Assembly: GCA_030150265.1 (NCBI GenBank)
Contig: JASLGG010000009.1
Location: forward strand, 1 to 64,000
Direction of reading: 5' to 3'
Origin: Protaetiibacter sp.
GTDB lineage: Bacteria; Actinomycetota; Actinomycetes; Actinomycetales; Microbacteriaceae
DNA length: 64,000 bases
Position numbers and translations under genes: made by a program. Positions 7,532 through 15,914 of this stretch are shown here, piece by piece (position 1 is the stretch's first letter; each line of letters starts with the position of its first letter). The notes beneath the pieces are model-generated. The model had not been told where the DNA came from and searched no databases. It saw only the letters and a program-made list of their open reading frames with translations.

Positions 7532-8968
7532 ATGCCCTACGAGTTCGAGCGGACCCAGCGCATCGCCGTCCTCGGGGGCGGCCCCGGCGGGTACGAGGCG
7601 GCCCTCACGGGAGCCCAGCTCGGCGCCGAGGTGACCCTCGTCGAGCGTGCCGGCGTCGGCGGCTCCGCCGTGCTCACCGACGTCGTCCCCTCGAAGTCGC
7701 TCATCGCGACGGCCGGTGCCGCCACGGATGTCGGCCAGGCCGCCGACCTCGGCGTGCAGTTCTTCGCCCGCACCGAGCAGGGCCGCGCGGTGCGCCCCGA
7801 GGTGACCGTCAACCTCGCCGCCGTCAACCAGCGGCTGCTGCTACTCGCGCGGCAGCAGTCGGAGGACATGAAGGCGCAGCTCATCCGCGCCGGCGTGCGG
7901 ATCGTGGCCGGCGACGGCCGGCTCGACGGGCCGAACCGGCTCGTGATGTCGACCGGCAAGGGCAAGAAGCGCGTCGACTTCGACGAGGTGGTGGCCGACA
8001 CGCTCGTGGTGGCGGTGGGCGCGAGCCCGCGCGTGCTGCCGTCCGCGAAGCCGGATGGCAAGCGCATCCTCACCTGGACCCAGCTCTACAGCCTCGACGA
8101 GGTGCCGGAGCACCTCATCGTGGTCGGCTCCGGCGTCACGGGCGCCGAGTTCGCCTCCGCCTACCGCGCTCTCGGCGCCCAGGTCACCCTCGTCTCGAGT
8201 CGCGAGCAGGTGCTGCCGGGGGAGGACGCGGATGCCGCCCGCGTCATCGAGAACGTCTTCGTGCGCGGCGGCATGACGGTGCTCTCGAAGTCGCGCATGG
8301 CATCCGTCGAGCGCGCGGGCGACGGCGTGCTCGTGACGCTCGCCGACGGCCGCACGGTCGAGGGCTCGCACTGCCTGCTCGCCGTCGGCTCGGTGCCCAA
8401 CACCGCGGGGCTCGGCCTCGAGGATGCGGGGGTGCAGCTGACCGAGTCGGGCCACATCCGCGTCAACCGCGTCGCGCGAACCTCGATGCCGATGGTCTAC
8501 GCGGTGGGCGACTGCAGCGACTTCCTGCCGCTCGCCTCGGTCGCCTCCATGCAGGGACGCACGGCGGTGTTCCACGCGATGGGCGACGCGGTGGTGCCGA
8601 CCGAGCTGCGCAACGTGACCTCGAACATCTTCACGCATCCGGAGGTCGCGACCGTCGGCTGGAACCAGAAGCAGATCGAGGAGGGGCTCGCCCAGGGCGA
8701 GATCTACAAGCTGCCGCTCGCCTCCAACCCGCGCGCCAAGATGGAGGGCATCAAGGACGGCTTCGTGAAGCTGTTCGCGCGAACCGGCTCCGGCACCGTG
8801 ATCGGCGGCGTCGTGGTGGCGCCCAAGGCGTCCGACCTCATCCTGCCGATCGCGCTCGCGGTGGAGCACCGCCTGACGGTCGACCAGCTGGCCCGCGCCT
8901 TCTCGGTCTACCCCTCGCTCTCGGGCGCCGTGACGGATGCGGCCCGCGCGATGCACATCGTCGGCTGA
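7532..8968 (+). CDS. lpdA: NAD(P)H-quinone dehydrogenase, LpdA-type flavoprotein
   Basis: 478-residue member of the pyridine nucleotide-disulfide reductase family. It has an N-terminal FAD motif GGGPGGYEAA, a central NAD motif VVGSGVTGAEFASAY, an AVGDCSD FAD segment and a C-terminal dimerisation domain with FTHPEVATVG. The CxxxxC redox pair is missing (GVGGSAVLTDVVPSKSL), as in mycobacterial LpdA (Rv3303c). It therefore fits an NAD(P)H:quinone oxidoreductase and not a dihydrolipoamide dehydrogenase. ATG 7532 is chosen over the in-frame ATG at 7514 because GATGAT sits 6 nt upstream in leaderless spacing and the GGAGG just before it is too close to act as a ribosome binding site. Confidence 0.9.
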   Translation: MPYEFERTQRIAVLGGGPGGYEAALTGAQLGAEVTLVERAGVGGSAVLTDVVPSKSLIATAGAATDVGQAADLGVQFFARTEQGRAVRPEVTVNLAAVNQRLLLLARQQSEDMKAQLIRAGVRIVAGDGRLDGPNRLVMSTGKGKKRVDFDEVVADTLVVAVGASPRVLPSAKPDGKRILTWTQLYSLDEVPEHLIVVGSGVTGAEFASAYRALGAQVTLVSSREQVLPGEDADAARVIENVFVRGGMTVLSKSRMASVERAGDGVLVTLADGRTVEGSHCLLAVGSVPNTAGLGLEDAGVQLTESGHIRVNRVARTSMPMVYAVGDCSDFLPLASVASMQGRTAVFHAMGDAVVPTELRNVTSNIFTHPEVATVGWNQKQIEEGLAQGEIYKLPLASNPRAKMEGIKDGFVKLFARTGSGTVIGGVVVAPKASDLILPIALAVEHRLTVDQLARAFSVYPSLSGAVTDAARAMHIVG

Positions 8969-8981
8969 CGCCCCGCCCCTT

Positions 8982-9051
8982 CGAGCGCTACCCGATCCGG
9001 CGAGCGCGGCTGGTGGGCGAGTAGCGCTCGCCAGTTCAAGTAGCGCTCGCG
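8982..9051. repeat. REP-like inverted repeat arms, upstream copy
   Basis: CGAGCGCTACCCGATCCGGC starts at 8982. On the opposite strand an arm at 9028-9051 reads CGCGAGCGCTAC, five variable bases, then CTGGCGA. A further partial arm (GAGTAGCGCTCG) lies at 9019-9030. These arms match those of the repeat at 10043-10116 apart from the variable centre. The block fills most of the 133-bp gap after lpdA and precedes the AbiEi-like gene. Confidence 0.6.
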
Positions 9052-9101
9052 GCTGTGGAGAGCGGGGGATGCTCGTACGCCGTCTCGGACAGGGTTGGCG
9101 T

Positions 9102-10025
9102 ATGGACGAGATCACGATCACGGCCGCGTGGCGGGATGCCTTCACGCTGGTTCGCGAGGACGCGGGCGGCGACTTCGACCGCATCCGCCTGCAGGTGCGC
9201 GCGGGGAGGGTGGTTCGCCTGCTGCGCGGTGTCTACTACCCGGCTGATGTATGGGCGCGCGAGAATCCGCGCGAACGGCACTTGACACTCGCGCGGGCGG
9301 TAGTGCTGCTGCGGAGCCGGCGGATCGTACTCTCGCATCGAACGGCTGCCATCGTGTGGGGCTTGCCACTGCTCGGCGAGCCACCCGACTCGGTGCACGC
9401 GATCGCGCATCGCGCGGGAGGTGGGCGCTCGGACGAGCGGCTGGTGCGCCACTGCATCGATATCCCGGCCCAGACGGCGCGCATCGACGGCTTGGAGGTG
9501 ACCGAGCTCGGGCGTACCGCGATCGATATCGCACGCAGTTCGCGATTCGGCGAGGCGGTCATGGTCGCCGATGCTGTGCTGGCTCGCGGAGTTCGCGTCG
9601 ATGAACTGATACGTGAGCTGCCCGAACCGGGAGCACGCGGCGTGAAGCGGGCGCGAGGGGTCGTCGCGTTCGCCGATGCACGGTCCGGCTCGCCGCTCGA
9701 ATCACTGAGCCGGGCATCGATCTTCGAGGCGGGTCTTCCCGTGCCGGAGCTTCAGCACGAGTTCCGGGATGCCGACGGACGGATGCCGGTCGACTTCTGG
9801 TGGCCGGCCTACGGCGTCATCGGCGAGTTCGACGGCAAGGTGAAGTACCTCGATGAGCGATATCGCGACGGTCGCACCCTCGAGCAGGTGCTGCTCGACG
9901 AGAAGTGGCGTGAGGCTCGGCTCCGTCGGCAGGCGGGTGTGCGCGCGATCGCGCGATGGGATGCGGCAACGGCCGCCTCGCCGGTGCGACTCGGCCGTCT
10001 GCTGCGTTCCTACGGCATCCGCTGA
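9102..10025 (+). CDS. AbiEi-like winged-helix protein with C-terminal nuclease-like domain
   Basis: 307 residues. The N-terminal third resembles the AbiEi antitoxin/transcriptional regulator region: a start like VRAGRVVRLLRGVYYPADVW (31-50) and LSHRTAAIVWGLPL (77-90). The C-terminal part resembles DUF559/Vsr-type PD-(D/E)xK nucleases: SPLES with Glu200, PVDFWW with Asp231, and GEFDGKVKY with Glu242 and Lys246. No AbiEii nucleotidyltransferase toxin gene is adjacent. Codon use is less biased than in flanking housekeeping genes, and REP-like repeats bracket the gene, suggesting acquisition. A defence or repair-type role is plausible; function is not established. No clear ribosome binding site. 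Confidence 0.7.
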   Translation: MDEITITAAWRDAFTLVREDAGGDFDRIRLQVRAGRVVRLLRGVYYPADVWARENPRERHLTLARAVVLLRSRRIVLSHRTAAIVWGLPLLGEPPDSVHAIAHRAGGGRSDERLVRHCIDIPAQTARIDGLEVTELGRTAIDIARSSRFGEAVMVADAVLARGVRVDELIRELPEPGARGVKRARGVVAFADARSGSPLESLSRASIFEAGLPVPELQHEFRDADGRMPVDFWWPAYGVIGEFDGKVKYLDERYRDGRTLEQVLLDEKWREARLRRQAGVRAIARWDAATAASPVRLGRLLRSYGIR

Positions 10026-10042
10026 CCTCGGCCACAACCGAA

Positions 10043-10116
10043 CCGCGAGCGCTACCGAATCTGGCGAGCGCTGCTCCCGCAGCAACCGCGTTCGCCAGAT
10101 TCGGTAGCGCTCGCGG
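10043..10116. repeat. REP-like perfect inverted repeat, downstream copy
   Basis: Arms of 25 bp at 10043-10067 and 10092-10116 are perfect reverse complements (outer end CCGCGAGCGCTACC, inner end CTGGCGA), with a 24-bp spacer. It lies between the AbiEi-like gene and the convergent carboxylase gene, so it can also act as a bidirectional terminator. Related arms occur upstream at 8982-9051. Confidence 0.8.
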
Positions 10117-10132
10117 GGATGGAGCGGCGGGG

Positions 10133-11890
10133 TCAGTCCGTGATCGTCAGCAGCAGGTGGCCCGAGGAGACCGTGGCGCCGACGGATGCGTCGACCGCGC
10201 CGACCGTGCCGTCCTTGTGGGCGGTGAGCGGCTGCTCCATCTTCATCGCCTCGAGCACCACCACGAGATCGCCCTTGACGACCCTGTCGCCCTCGGCGAC
10301 CGCGACCTTCACGATCGTGGCCTGCATGGGCGCCTTGACGGCGTCGCCGGTCGCGCCCGCGACCACGCGCGAGCCGCCGCGGCGACGGGGCGGCGGGGGA
10401 GCGGACACCGTGGCGGAGGGCAGCAGGGTCGTCGGCAGCGACACCGCGACGCGCTTGCCCTCGACCTCCACGACCACCGAGTGGCGCTTCTCGGCCGGCG
10501 TCGGGTCGGCCAGCACGCCGCCCCACGGCTCGAGCTCGCCGGAGAACTCGGTCTCGATCCAGCGCGTGTAGACGTCGAAGGAGCCGTTCTCGGCCGTGAA
10601 CGCCGGATCGCGCACGATCGCCCGATGGAACGGGATGACGGTCGGCAGCCCCGCGACCTCGAACTCGTCGAGGGCGCGGCGGGCGCGCTCGAGCGCGTCC
10701 TCGCGCGAGGAGCCGGTGACGATGAGCTTCGCGAGCAGCGAGTCGAAGGCGCCCGAGATCTCGTCGCCGGTCGTGACGCCCGAGTCGACGCGCACGCCGG
10801 GACCGCCCGGCAGGCGCAGCGCCTGCACGGGGCCGGGGGTCGGCAGGAAGTTGCGGCCCGGGTCCTCGCCGTTGATGCGGAACTCGATCGAGTGCCCGCG
10901 GGTCTCGGGGTCCGGGTAGTCGAGGATGCCGCCCTCGGCGATCCGGAACTGCTCGCGCACGAGATCGATGCCGGTGACCTCCTCGGAGACCGGATGCTCG
11001 ACCTGCAGGCGGGTGTTGACCTCGAGGAACGACACCGTGCCGTCGAGGCCGATGAGGAACTCGCAGGTGCCTGCCCCGACATAGCCGACCTCGCGGAGGA
11101 TGGCCTTCGACGCGCTGTAGAGCAGCTCGCGCTGCTCCTCGGTGAGGAAGGGCGCGGGCGCCTCCTCGACGAGCTTCTGGTGGCGGCGCTGGAGGGAGCA
11201 GTCGCGGGTCGAGACGACGACGACGTTGCCCGCGGCATCCGCGAGGCACTGGGTCTCGACGTGGCGCGGCTTGTCGAGGTACTTCTCGACGAAGCACTCG
11301 CCGCGGCCGAACGCCGCGACCGCCTCGCGGGTGGCGGACTCGAAGAGCTCCGGCACCTCCTCGCGCGTGCGGGCGACCTTGAGGCCGCGGCCACCGCCGC
11401 CGAACGCCGCCTTGATGGCCACGGGGAGGCCGACCTGATCGACGAAGGCGAGCACCTCGTCCGCGTCCTCGACCGGGTTGAGCGTGCCCGGGGCGAGCGG
11501 GGCGCCGACCTTCTCGGCCACGTGGCGGGCCGACACCTTGTCGCCGAGGCGCTCGATGGCATCCGGTGAGGGGCCGATCCAGATGAGGCCCGCGTCGATC
11601 ACGGCGCGCGCGAAGTCGGCGTTCTCGGCGAGGAAGCCGTAGCCCGGATGCACGGCGTCGGCGCCGGAGCGGCGGGCGACCGAGAGGATCTTGTCGACGA
11701 CGAGATAGGTCTCGGCGCTCGTGGTGCCGTCGAGGGCGTACGCCTCGTCGGCGAGCACGACGTGCCGCGCGCCGCGGTCCTGGTCGGCGTAGACGGCGAC
11801 GGATGCGATGCCGGCGTCGCGGGCGGCGCGGATGACGCGCACCGCGATCTCCCCCCGGTTGGCGATGAGGACCTTCGTGATGCGGGCCAT
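10133..11890 (-). CDS. accA3: Acyl-CoA carboxylase biotin carboxylase/BCCP subunit (AccA3 type)
   Basis: 585-residue alpha subunit of acetyl/propionyl-CoA carboxylase. The N-terminal biotin carboxylase part starts ITKVLIANRGEIAVRVIRA and contains the ATP-grasp glycine loop FGGGGRGLKV and catalytic EVNTRLQVEHP. A linker with RRRGGSR follows. The C-terminal biotinyl domain carries EAMKME, with biotin attached to Lys550. It carboxylates biotin for the beta subunit encoded at 17463-19058; BirA at 19921-20712 would attach the biotin. ATG 11890 is chosen because MARITKVLIANRG is the family N-terminus, and TAGGCT at 11901-11906 is a plausible -10. Confidence 0.95.
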   Translation of the reverse strand: MARITKVLIANRGEIAVRVIRAARDAGIASVAVYADQDRGARHVVLADEAYALDGTTSAETYLVVDKILSVARRSGADAVHPGYGFLAENADFARAVIDAGLIWIGPSPDAIERLGDKVSARHVAEKVGAPLAPGTLNPVEDADEVLAFVDQVGLPVAIKAAFGGGGRGLKVARTREEVPELFESATREAVAAFGRGECFVEKYLDKPRHVETQCLADAAGNVVVVSTRDCSLQRRHQKLVEEAPAPFLTEEQRELLYSASKAILREVGYVGAGTCEFLIGLDGTVSFLEVNTRLQVEHPVSEEVTGIDLVREQFRIAEGGILDYPDPETRGHSIEFRINGEDPGRNFLPTPGPVQALRLPGGPGVRVDSGVTTGDEISGAFDSLLAKLIVTGSSREDALERARRALDEFEVAGLPTVIPFHRAIVRDPAFTAENGSFDVYTRWIETEFSGELEPWGGVLADPTPAEKRHSVVVEVEGKRVAVSLPTTLLPSATVSAPPPPRRRGGSRVVAGATGDAVKAPMQATIVKVAVAEGDRVVKGDLVVVLEAMKMEQPLTAHKDGTVGAVDASVGATVSSGHLLLTITD

Positions 11891-11900
11891 AGTGACACCC

Positions 11901-11906
11901 AGCCTA
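11901..11906 (-). promoter_or_regulatory. -10 box (TAGGCT) for acyl-CoA carboxylase alpha
   Basis: On the minus strand TAGGCT ends 10 nt before the ATG at 11890. There is no ribosome binding site, so the transcript is leaderless or has only a few leader bases. Confidence 0.35.
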
Positions 11907-11989
11907 TGGGGACGCCGGGGGTGCGCCGTTGTCGGCGCCCCACAAACCCGAGGTGTCGGATTGCGGGGCGGCCACAACCCCGGATGCGG

Positions 11990-12616
11990 TCAGCGGTTCC
12001 AGAGCGCGGGCCACTCGACGCCGAGCCGGCGCACGAGCGTGCGCAGGTAGGGCACGCTGAGGCCGACGACGGTGTGCGGGTCGCCCTCGATGCGGTCGAT
12101 GAACCCGGCGCCCTTGGAGTCGATCGTGAACGCCCCGGCGACCGCGAGCGGCTCGCCGGTCGCGATGTAGGCGTCGATCTCCTCGTCGGTGATGTCGGAT
12201 GCGAAGTGCACGGTCGCCGCGGTCGCCCCGCCGATCGCCTCGCCCATCCGTCCGCCGCGCACGTCGACGAGCCAGTGGCCCGAGTGGAGCACGCCCGAGC
12301 GGCCCCGCTGGGCATGCCAGCGCTCGCGGGCGACCTCCGGCAGGTGCGGCTTGCCGTGGATGACGCCGTCGAGCTCGAAGGCCGAGTCGCCGCCCAGCAC
12401 GAGGCCGTCGACCTCGCCCTCGTCCACGAGCCGCGCGACGACCGCCTCGGCCTTCGCGCGTGCGAGCAGCGTCACATAGGCGTCGGGCCGGAGCGGTCCG
12501 GCCGCCGCCGCGACCGCGTCCTCGTCGACGTGCGAGGGCACCGGCACGGGCTCGATGCCGACGGCGCGCAGGGTGGCGAGGCGCGCGGGGGAGGTGGATG
12601 CCAGGTACAGCCGCAC
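11990..12616 (-). CDS. maf: Maf-like nucleoside-triphosphate pyrophosphatase
   Basis: 208 residues starting at GTG 12616, supported by a GGAAGGAG ribosome binding site about 5 nt upstream. The N-terminal STSPARLATL motif, the catalytic LGGDSAFELDG segment, and the GKP and GAFTIDSKGAGFI motifs are those of Maf/HAM1-superfamily house-cleaning enzymes, which hydrolyse canonical or modified dTTP/UTP/CTP. The gene lies upstream of the carboxylase alpha gene on the same strand (99-bp gap). This order, Maf beside acyl-CoA carboxylase genes, is frequent in actinobacteria. Confidence 0.92.
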   Translation of the reverse strand: MRLYLASTSPARLATLRAVGIEPVPVPSHVDEDAVAAAAGPLRPDAYVTLLARAKAEAVVARLVDEGEVDGLVLGGDSAFELDGVIHGKPHLPEVARERWHAQRGRSGVLHSGHWLVDVRGGRMGEAIGGATAATVHFASDITDEEIDAYIATGEPLAVAGAFTIDSKGAGFIDRIEGDPHTVVGLSVPYLRTLVRRLGVEWPALWNR

Positions 12617-12666
12617 GGGGGCTCCTTCCGTGACCGGCCCGCGCCATCCGCCTGCGGTCGTGAGCC

Positions 12667-12672
12667 TATGCT
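12667..12672 (+). promoter_or_regulatory. -10 box (TATGCT) for the RNA methyltransferase, leaderless
   Basis: TATGCT ends 7 nt before the ATG at 12680. A GGGAGG sequence directly before that ATG would instead serve the in-frame ATG at 12689, so the start is uncertain by three codons. Confidence 0.4.
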
Positions 12673-12679
12673 CGGGAGG

Positions 12680-13909
12680 ATGGGTGAGATGCAGGGCCGA
12701 GAGGTCGAGGTCGAGGCTACAGGCATCGCCCACGGGGGCTATGGCGTGGCCCGGCTCGACGGCCGCGTGGTGTTCGTCGCCGACGCGATCCCGGGCGAGC
12801 GGGTGCGGGCGCGCATCTCCGACGACCGCAAGCCGCGCTTCTGGTGGGCCGACACGGTCGAGGTGCTCGAGCCGAGCCCGCACCGCCGCCCTCACCTGTG
12901 GCCCGAGGCCGACGTCTCGCGCGATCCGGCCCATCGCCCCGGTGGCGCCGACTTCGGGCACATCGCCCCCGGACATCAGCGCGAGCTGAAGGCGCGGGTG
13001 CTCGGTGAGGCGCTGCAGCGCATGGCGGGCATCGAGCGCGATGTCGAGGTGGAGGCGGTCGCGGGTCCCGCGGACGGCGGCGGATGGCGCACCCGCGAGC
13101 GCCTGCACGTCGCCGCCGACGGCACGGTCGGCCCGTACGCTGCGCGCTCGCACCGCGTCGTGCCGGTCTCCGGCCTGCCGCTCGGCACCGCGGAGCTCCG
13201 CGAGGCGGCGCCCCTCGGCGAGCGGATGCCCGAGCACGCGGGCGGCGTCGTGGAGGTGCTCGCGCCGAGCGTCGGCGGGGCGCGCCTCATCGTCGGCACG
13301 CAGGCGCCGAGCGTCATCCGCGAGCGGGTGGGGGAGCGCGAGTTCCGTCTCGACGACGCGGGCTTCTGGCAGGTGCACGCGGCCGCGCCGCTCGCGCTCA
13401 CGCGCGCCGTGCAGGATGCGGTGGACGCGACGCTGTTCGACCCCAAGGCCGCCAACCTCGATCTCTACGGCGGCGTCGGGCTGCTCGCCGCCGCGCTCGG
13501 CGACCGCTTCGGGGCGGGCGTGCGCATCACCTCCGTCGAGTCGGATGCGCGGGCCACCGAGCACGCGCAGGAGAACCTCGCCGAGTGGATCGGCGCGCAG
13601 GCGCTGACCGCGCGCGTCGAACGCTGGATCGGATCCCTCGCGGACGCCTCGGCGGCGGAGCGCGCCCGGCTCGCCGCGGCGACCGTCGTGCTCGACCCGC
13701 CGCGCTCCGGCGCGGGCCGGGCCGTGCTGGAGGCCCTCGCGGCGGCGCGGCCCGCGCAGCTCGTGTACGTGGCGTGCGATCCCGTCGCCTTCGCGCGCGA
13801 CGCGGGCGTGCTCGCCGGGCTCGGGTACCCGCTCACGACCCTGCGGGCCCTCGACCTCTTCCCGAGCACCCACCACGTCGAGGCCGTCGGCGCCTTCGTG
13901 CGGGAGTGA
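12680..13909 (+). CDS. TrmA/RlmD-family SAM-dependent RNA methyltransferase
   Basis: 409 residues. The N-terminal TRAM-like beta domain (GREVEVEATGIAHGGYGVAR and VFVADAIPGERV) precedes a Rossmann methyltransferase with LDLYGGVGLLA, the DPPRSGAG active-site motif and YVACDP, where the catalytic Cys forms the uridine adduct. This family makes 5-methyluridine in tRNA or 23S rRNA. The Fe-S cluster cysteines of RlmD are not evident in the N-terminal half. The ATG at 12680 fits a leaderless start, the ATG at 12689 fits the GGGAGG sequence. Divergent from maf. Exact RNA target unknown. Confidence 0.9.
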   Translation: MGEMQGREVEVEATGIAHGGYGVARLDGRVVFVADAIPGERVRARISDDRKPRFWWADTVEVLEPSPHRRPHLWPEADVSRDPAHRPGGADFGHIAPGHQRELKARVLGEALQRMAGIERDVEVEAVAGPADGGGWRTRERLHVAADGTVGPYAARSHRVVPVSGLPLGTAELREAAPLGERMPEHAGGVVEVLAPSVGGARLIVGTQAPSVIRERVGEREFRLDDAGFWQVHAAAPLALTRAVQDAVDATLFDPKAANLDLYGGVGLLAAALGDRFGAGVRITSVESDARATEHAQENLAEWIGAQALTARVERWIGSLADASAAERARLAAATVVLDPPRSGAGRAVLEALAAARPAQLVYVACDPVAFARDAGVLAGLGYPLTTLRALDLFPSTHHVEAVGAFVRE

Positions 13910-13924
13910 ACGCGGGCGAGCCGT

Positions 13925-13946
13925 GCGGCCCCCGCACGGGGGCCGC
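13925..13946. terminator. Hairpin terminator after the RNA methyltransferase
   Basis: GCGGCCCCC (13925-13933) and GGGGGCCGC (13938-13946) form a perfect 9-bp GC stem with a 4-nt loop, 15 nt after the stop codon. No T-tract. Confidence 0.6.
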
Positions 13947-13999
13947 GGAGTAGCATGATCCGGGGCGGCGGCCCGCCCCCACGTTTCGGGAGTCCCCTC

Positions 14000-14695
14000 A
14001 TGAGCACCGTGATCGATCGTCCGGATTCGGATGTCGAGGCGCGTCCGGCGCGCGTCGCCGTCGTCGACGACCACGAGTCGGTGCGGATCGGCCTGCAGGC
14101 GGCGTTCGTCGAGGCCGGCCACGACTTCATGCTGGCGGCGCCCACGGTGCGCGAGCTGATCGCGGGCCTCGCGGGGCGCGAGGTCGACGTGGTCGTGCTC
14201 GACCTCTCGCTCGGCGACGGCTCGAGCGTCACCCAGAACGTCAAGAGCGTGCAGGCGATCGGCGCCCCCGTGCTCGTGCACTCGATCGCGGATCGCGTCG
14301 ACCTCGTGCGCGAGGCGCTCGCCGCCGGGGCCGCGGGCGTCATCCCGAAGTCGGCCTCGATGAGCACCGTGATCGCCGCCGCCGCGACGGTCGCGCGCGG
14401 CGAGGTGCTCAACAACCTCGAGTGGGCGACCGCGATCGACGCCGACCGCGACTTCGCGAAGGCCGAGCTCGGCCGCCGCGAGCGCGAGATCCTCCACCTC
14501 TACGCATCCGGGCTGCCGCTCAAGCTCGCGGCCGAGCAGCTCGGCATCGGCTACTCCACGGCGCGCGAGTACCTCGACCGCATCCGCAGCAAGTACGTCG
14601 AGATCGGGCGCCCCGCGCCGACCAAGGTCGACCTGCTGCGCCGCGCCGTCGAGGACGGCATCCTGCCGGGGCTCGACCCCGACAGCGATGGCTGA
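14000..14695 (+). CDS. LuxR/NarL-family response regulator
   Basis: 231 residues. The receiver domain has the acidic pair Asp23/Asp24 (VVDDHESVRIG), phosphoacceptor Asp68 (VVVLDLS) and Lys117 (VIPKSAS). The C-terminal helix-turn-helix (about 150-210) contains LGRREREILHLYASG and AAEQLGIGYSTAREYLDRIR. The linker and HTH are somewhat divergent from typical LuxR. ATG 14000 precedes a short charged leader before the receiver; an upstream in-frame ATG at 13955 would add only a proline/glycine stretch. The stop overlaps the kinase start by 8 bp, so the two form a cognate pair. Targets are unknown. Confidence 0.9.
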   Translation: MSTVIDRPDSDVEARPARVAVVDDHESVRIGLQAAFVEAGHDFMLAAPTVRELIAGLAGREVDVVVLDLSLGDGSSVTQNVKSVQAIGAPVLVHSIADRVDLVREALAAGAAGVIPKSASMSTVIAAAATVARGEVLNNLEWATAIDADRDFAKAELGRREREILHLYASGLPLKLAAEQLGIGYSTAREYLDRIRSKYVEIGRPAPTKVDLLRRAVEDGILPGLDPDSDG

Positions 14696-15914
14696 CGTCG
14701 CCCCGGCGCTCGCGTCGGTTCCGCGCGGGCGCCCGGTGCGCAACCCGCTGAGCCTCGTGCGCGTCACGACGGCCATCGCGCGCAGCGCCGCCGGGTTCGG
14801 CGTGGCGTTCATGCTGCAGTCGGTGCCGGCGATGATCGAGCAGCTGCCGAACATGCAGCCCGTCTGGTCGGTCGTCATGGTCGGCGCCCTCGTCGCGAGC
14901 CTCCTGGCCACCGTGGCGGTGTCGGTCGTCGGGCGGGGGCTGCGGATCGGGCACACGGCGTTCGCCGCCGTCTACCTCGTGGCGCTGGTCAGCTGGCCGT
15001 TCGCGGTCATCGACGTCGCCGCGGCGCCCGAGTCGAGCTACTGGCTCTACTACACGCTCACGATCGCGACCGCGATGGCGACGGTGGGCCTCGGCATCCG
15101 GCTCGCGACGCTCTACGTCGTGATCGTGCCGCTCGTCTACGGCGTCATCCGGCTGACGCCCGCGGGCGGCGGGGTCACCCTCAGCCACGCGGCGCTCGAC
15201 TCGGTCTACGCGATCATCCTGGGCGGCGCGATCACCATCATCACGGCGATCCTGCGCAGCGCCGCCTCCTCCGTCGACCGCGCCCAGGCCACCGCCCTCG
15301 AGCGCTACAGCCACGCGGTGCGCCAGCACGCGATGGAGGCGGAGCGCGTTCAGGTCGACGCGATCGTGCACGACGGGGTGCTCACGACGCTCCTCTCGGC
15401 GGCGCGCGCCGAGACCCCGGAGGCGAAGGAGCTCGCGGCGCGGATGGCGGCGAACGCGATCGGCCAGCTGCGCGAGGCGGTCTCCGACGGTCCTCCGGGT
15501 GACGCCGACATCTCGGTGGCGGCGCTCGCGGACCGCATCGCCGACGCGGCATCCGCGCTCTCCGAGCCCGTCGAGGTGGATGCGGATCGGGTGGGCCAGG
15601 GACGCGTGCCGGTGGCCGTCGCCGAGGCGGTCTACTCCGCCGCCGTGCAGGCGATGGTCAACAGCCTGCAGCACGCGGGGCCCGGCACGCGCCGCTGGGC
15701 GCGCGTCCGCGGCGACGCGGACGGCGTGGTCGTGGAGGTCGGCGACACCGGTGCGGGCTTCGAGCTCGAGGCGGTCCCCACCGAGCGGCTCGGGGTGCGG
15801 GTGTCGATCCTCGAGCGGGTGACGAGCGTCGGCGGCTCGGCGGAGATCCGCACGGCCCCCGGGCACGGCACCGTCGTGGCGCTGCACTGGCCAGCCGAGG
15901 AGGGCGAGCGATGA
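14688..15914 (+). CDS. Membrane sensor histidine kinase (HisKA_3 type)
   Basis: 408 residues. About six hydrophobic membrane segments occupy residues 28-190. The dimerisation/phosphoacceptor helix follows with VQVDAIVHDGVLTTLL, giving His228 as phosphorylation site. A GHKL ATPase domain has the N-box NSLQHAGPG and the G-box GDTGAGF, ending in GTVVALHWP. There is no extracytoplasmic sensor loop of note, so it probably senses a membrane or intracellular cue. It is translationally coupled to the response regulator upstream and, by an ATGA overlap, to the kinase-like gene downstream. Confidence 0.9.
   Translation: MADVAPALASVPRGRPVRNPLSLVRVTTAIARSAAGFGVAFMLQSVPAMIEQLPNMQPVWSVVMVGALVASLLATVAVSVVGRGLRIGHTAFAAVYLVALVSWPFAVIDVAAAPESSYWLYYTLTIATAMATVGLGIRLATLYVVIVPLVYGVIRLTPAGGGVTLSHAALDSVYAIILGGAITIITAILRSAASSVDRAQATALERYSHAVRQHAMEAERVQVDAIVHDGVLTTLLSAARAETPEAKELAARMAANAIGQLREAVSDGPPGDADISVAALADRIADAASALSEPVEVDADRVGQGRVPVAVAEAVYSAAVQAMVNSLQHAGPGTRRWARVRGDADGVVVEVGDTGAGFELEAVPTERLGVRVSILERVTSVGGSAEIRTAPGHGTVVALHWPAEEGER

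Noticed and set aside
11891..11977. 29-residue N-terminal extension of the carboxylase alpha subunit
   Set aside because: The extension is Pro/Arg-rich and lacks family similarity, and the predicted -10 lies inside it.
13955..13999. 15-residue upstream extension of the response regulator
   Set aside because: It encodes a Gly/Pro stretch from a GC-rich leader and is unlike receiver-domain proteins; ATG 14000 is preferred.
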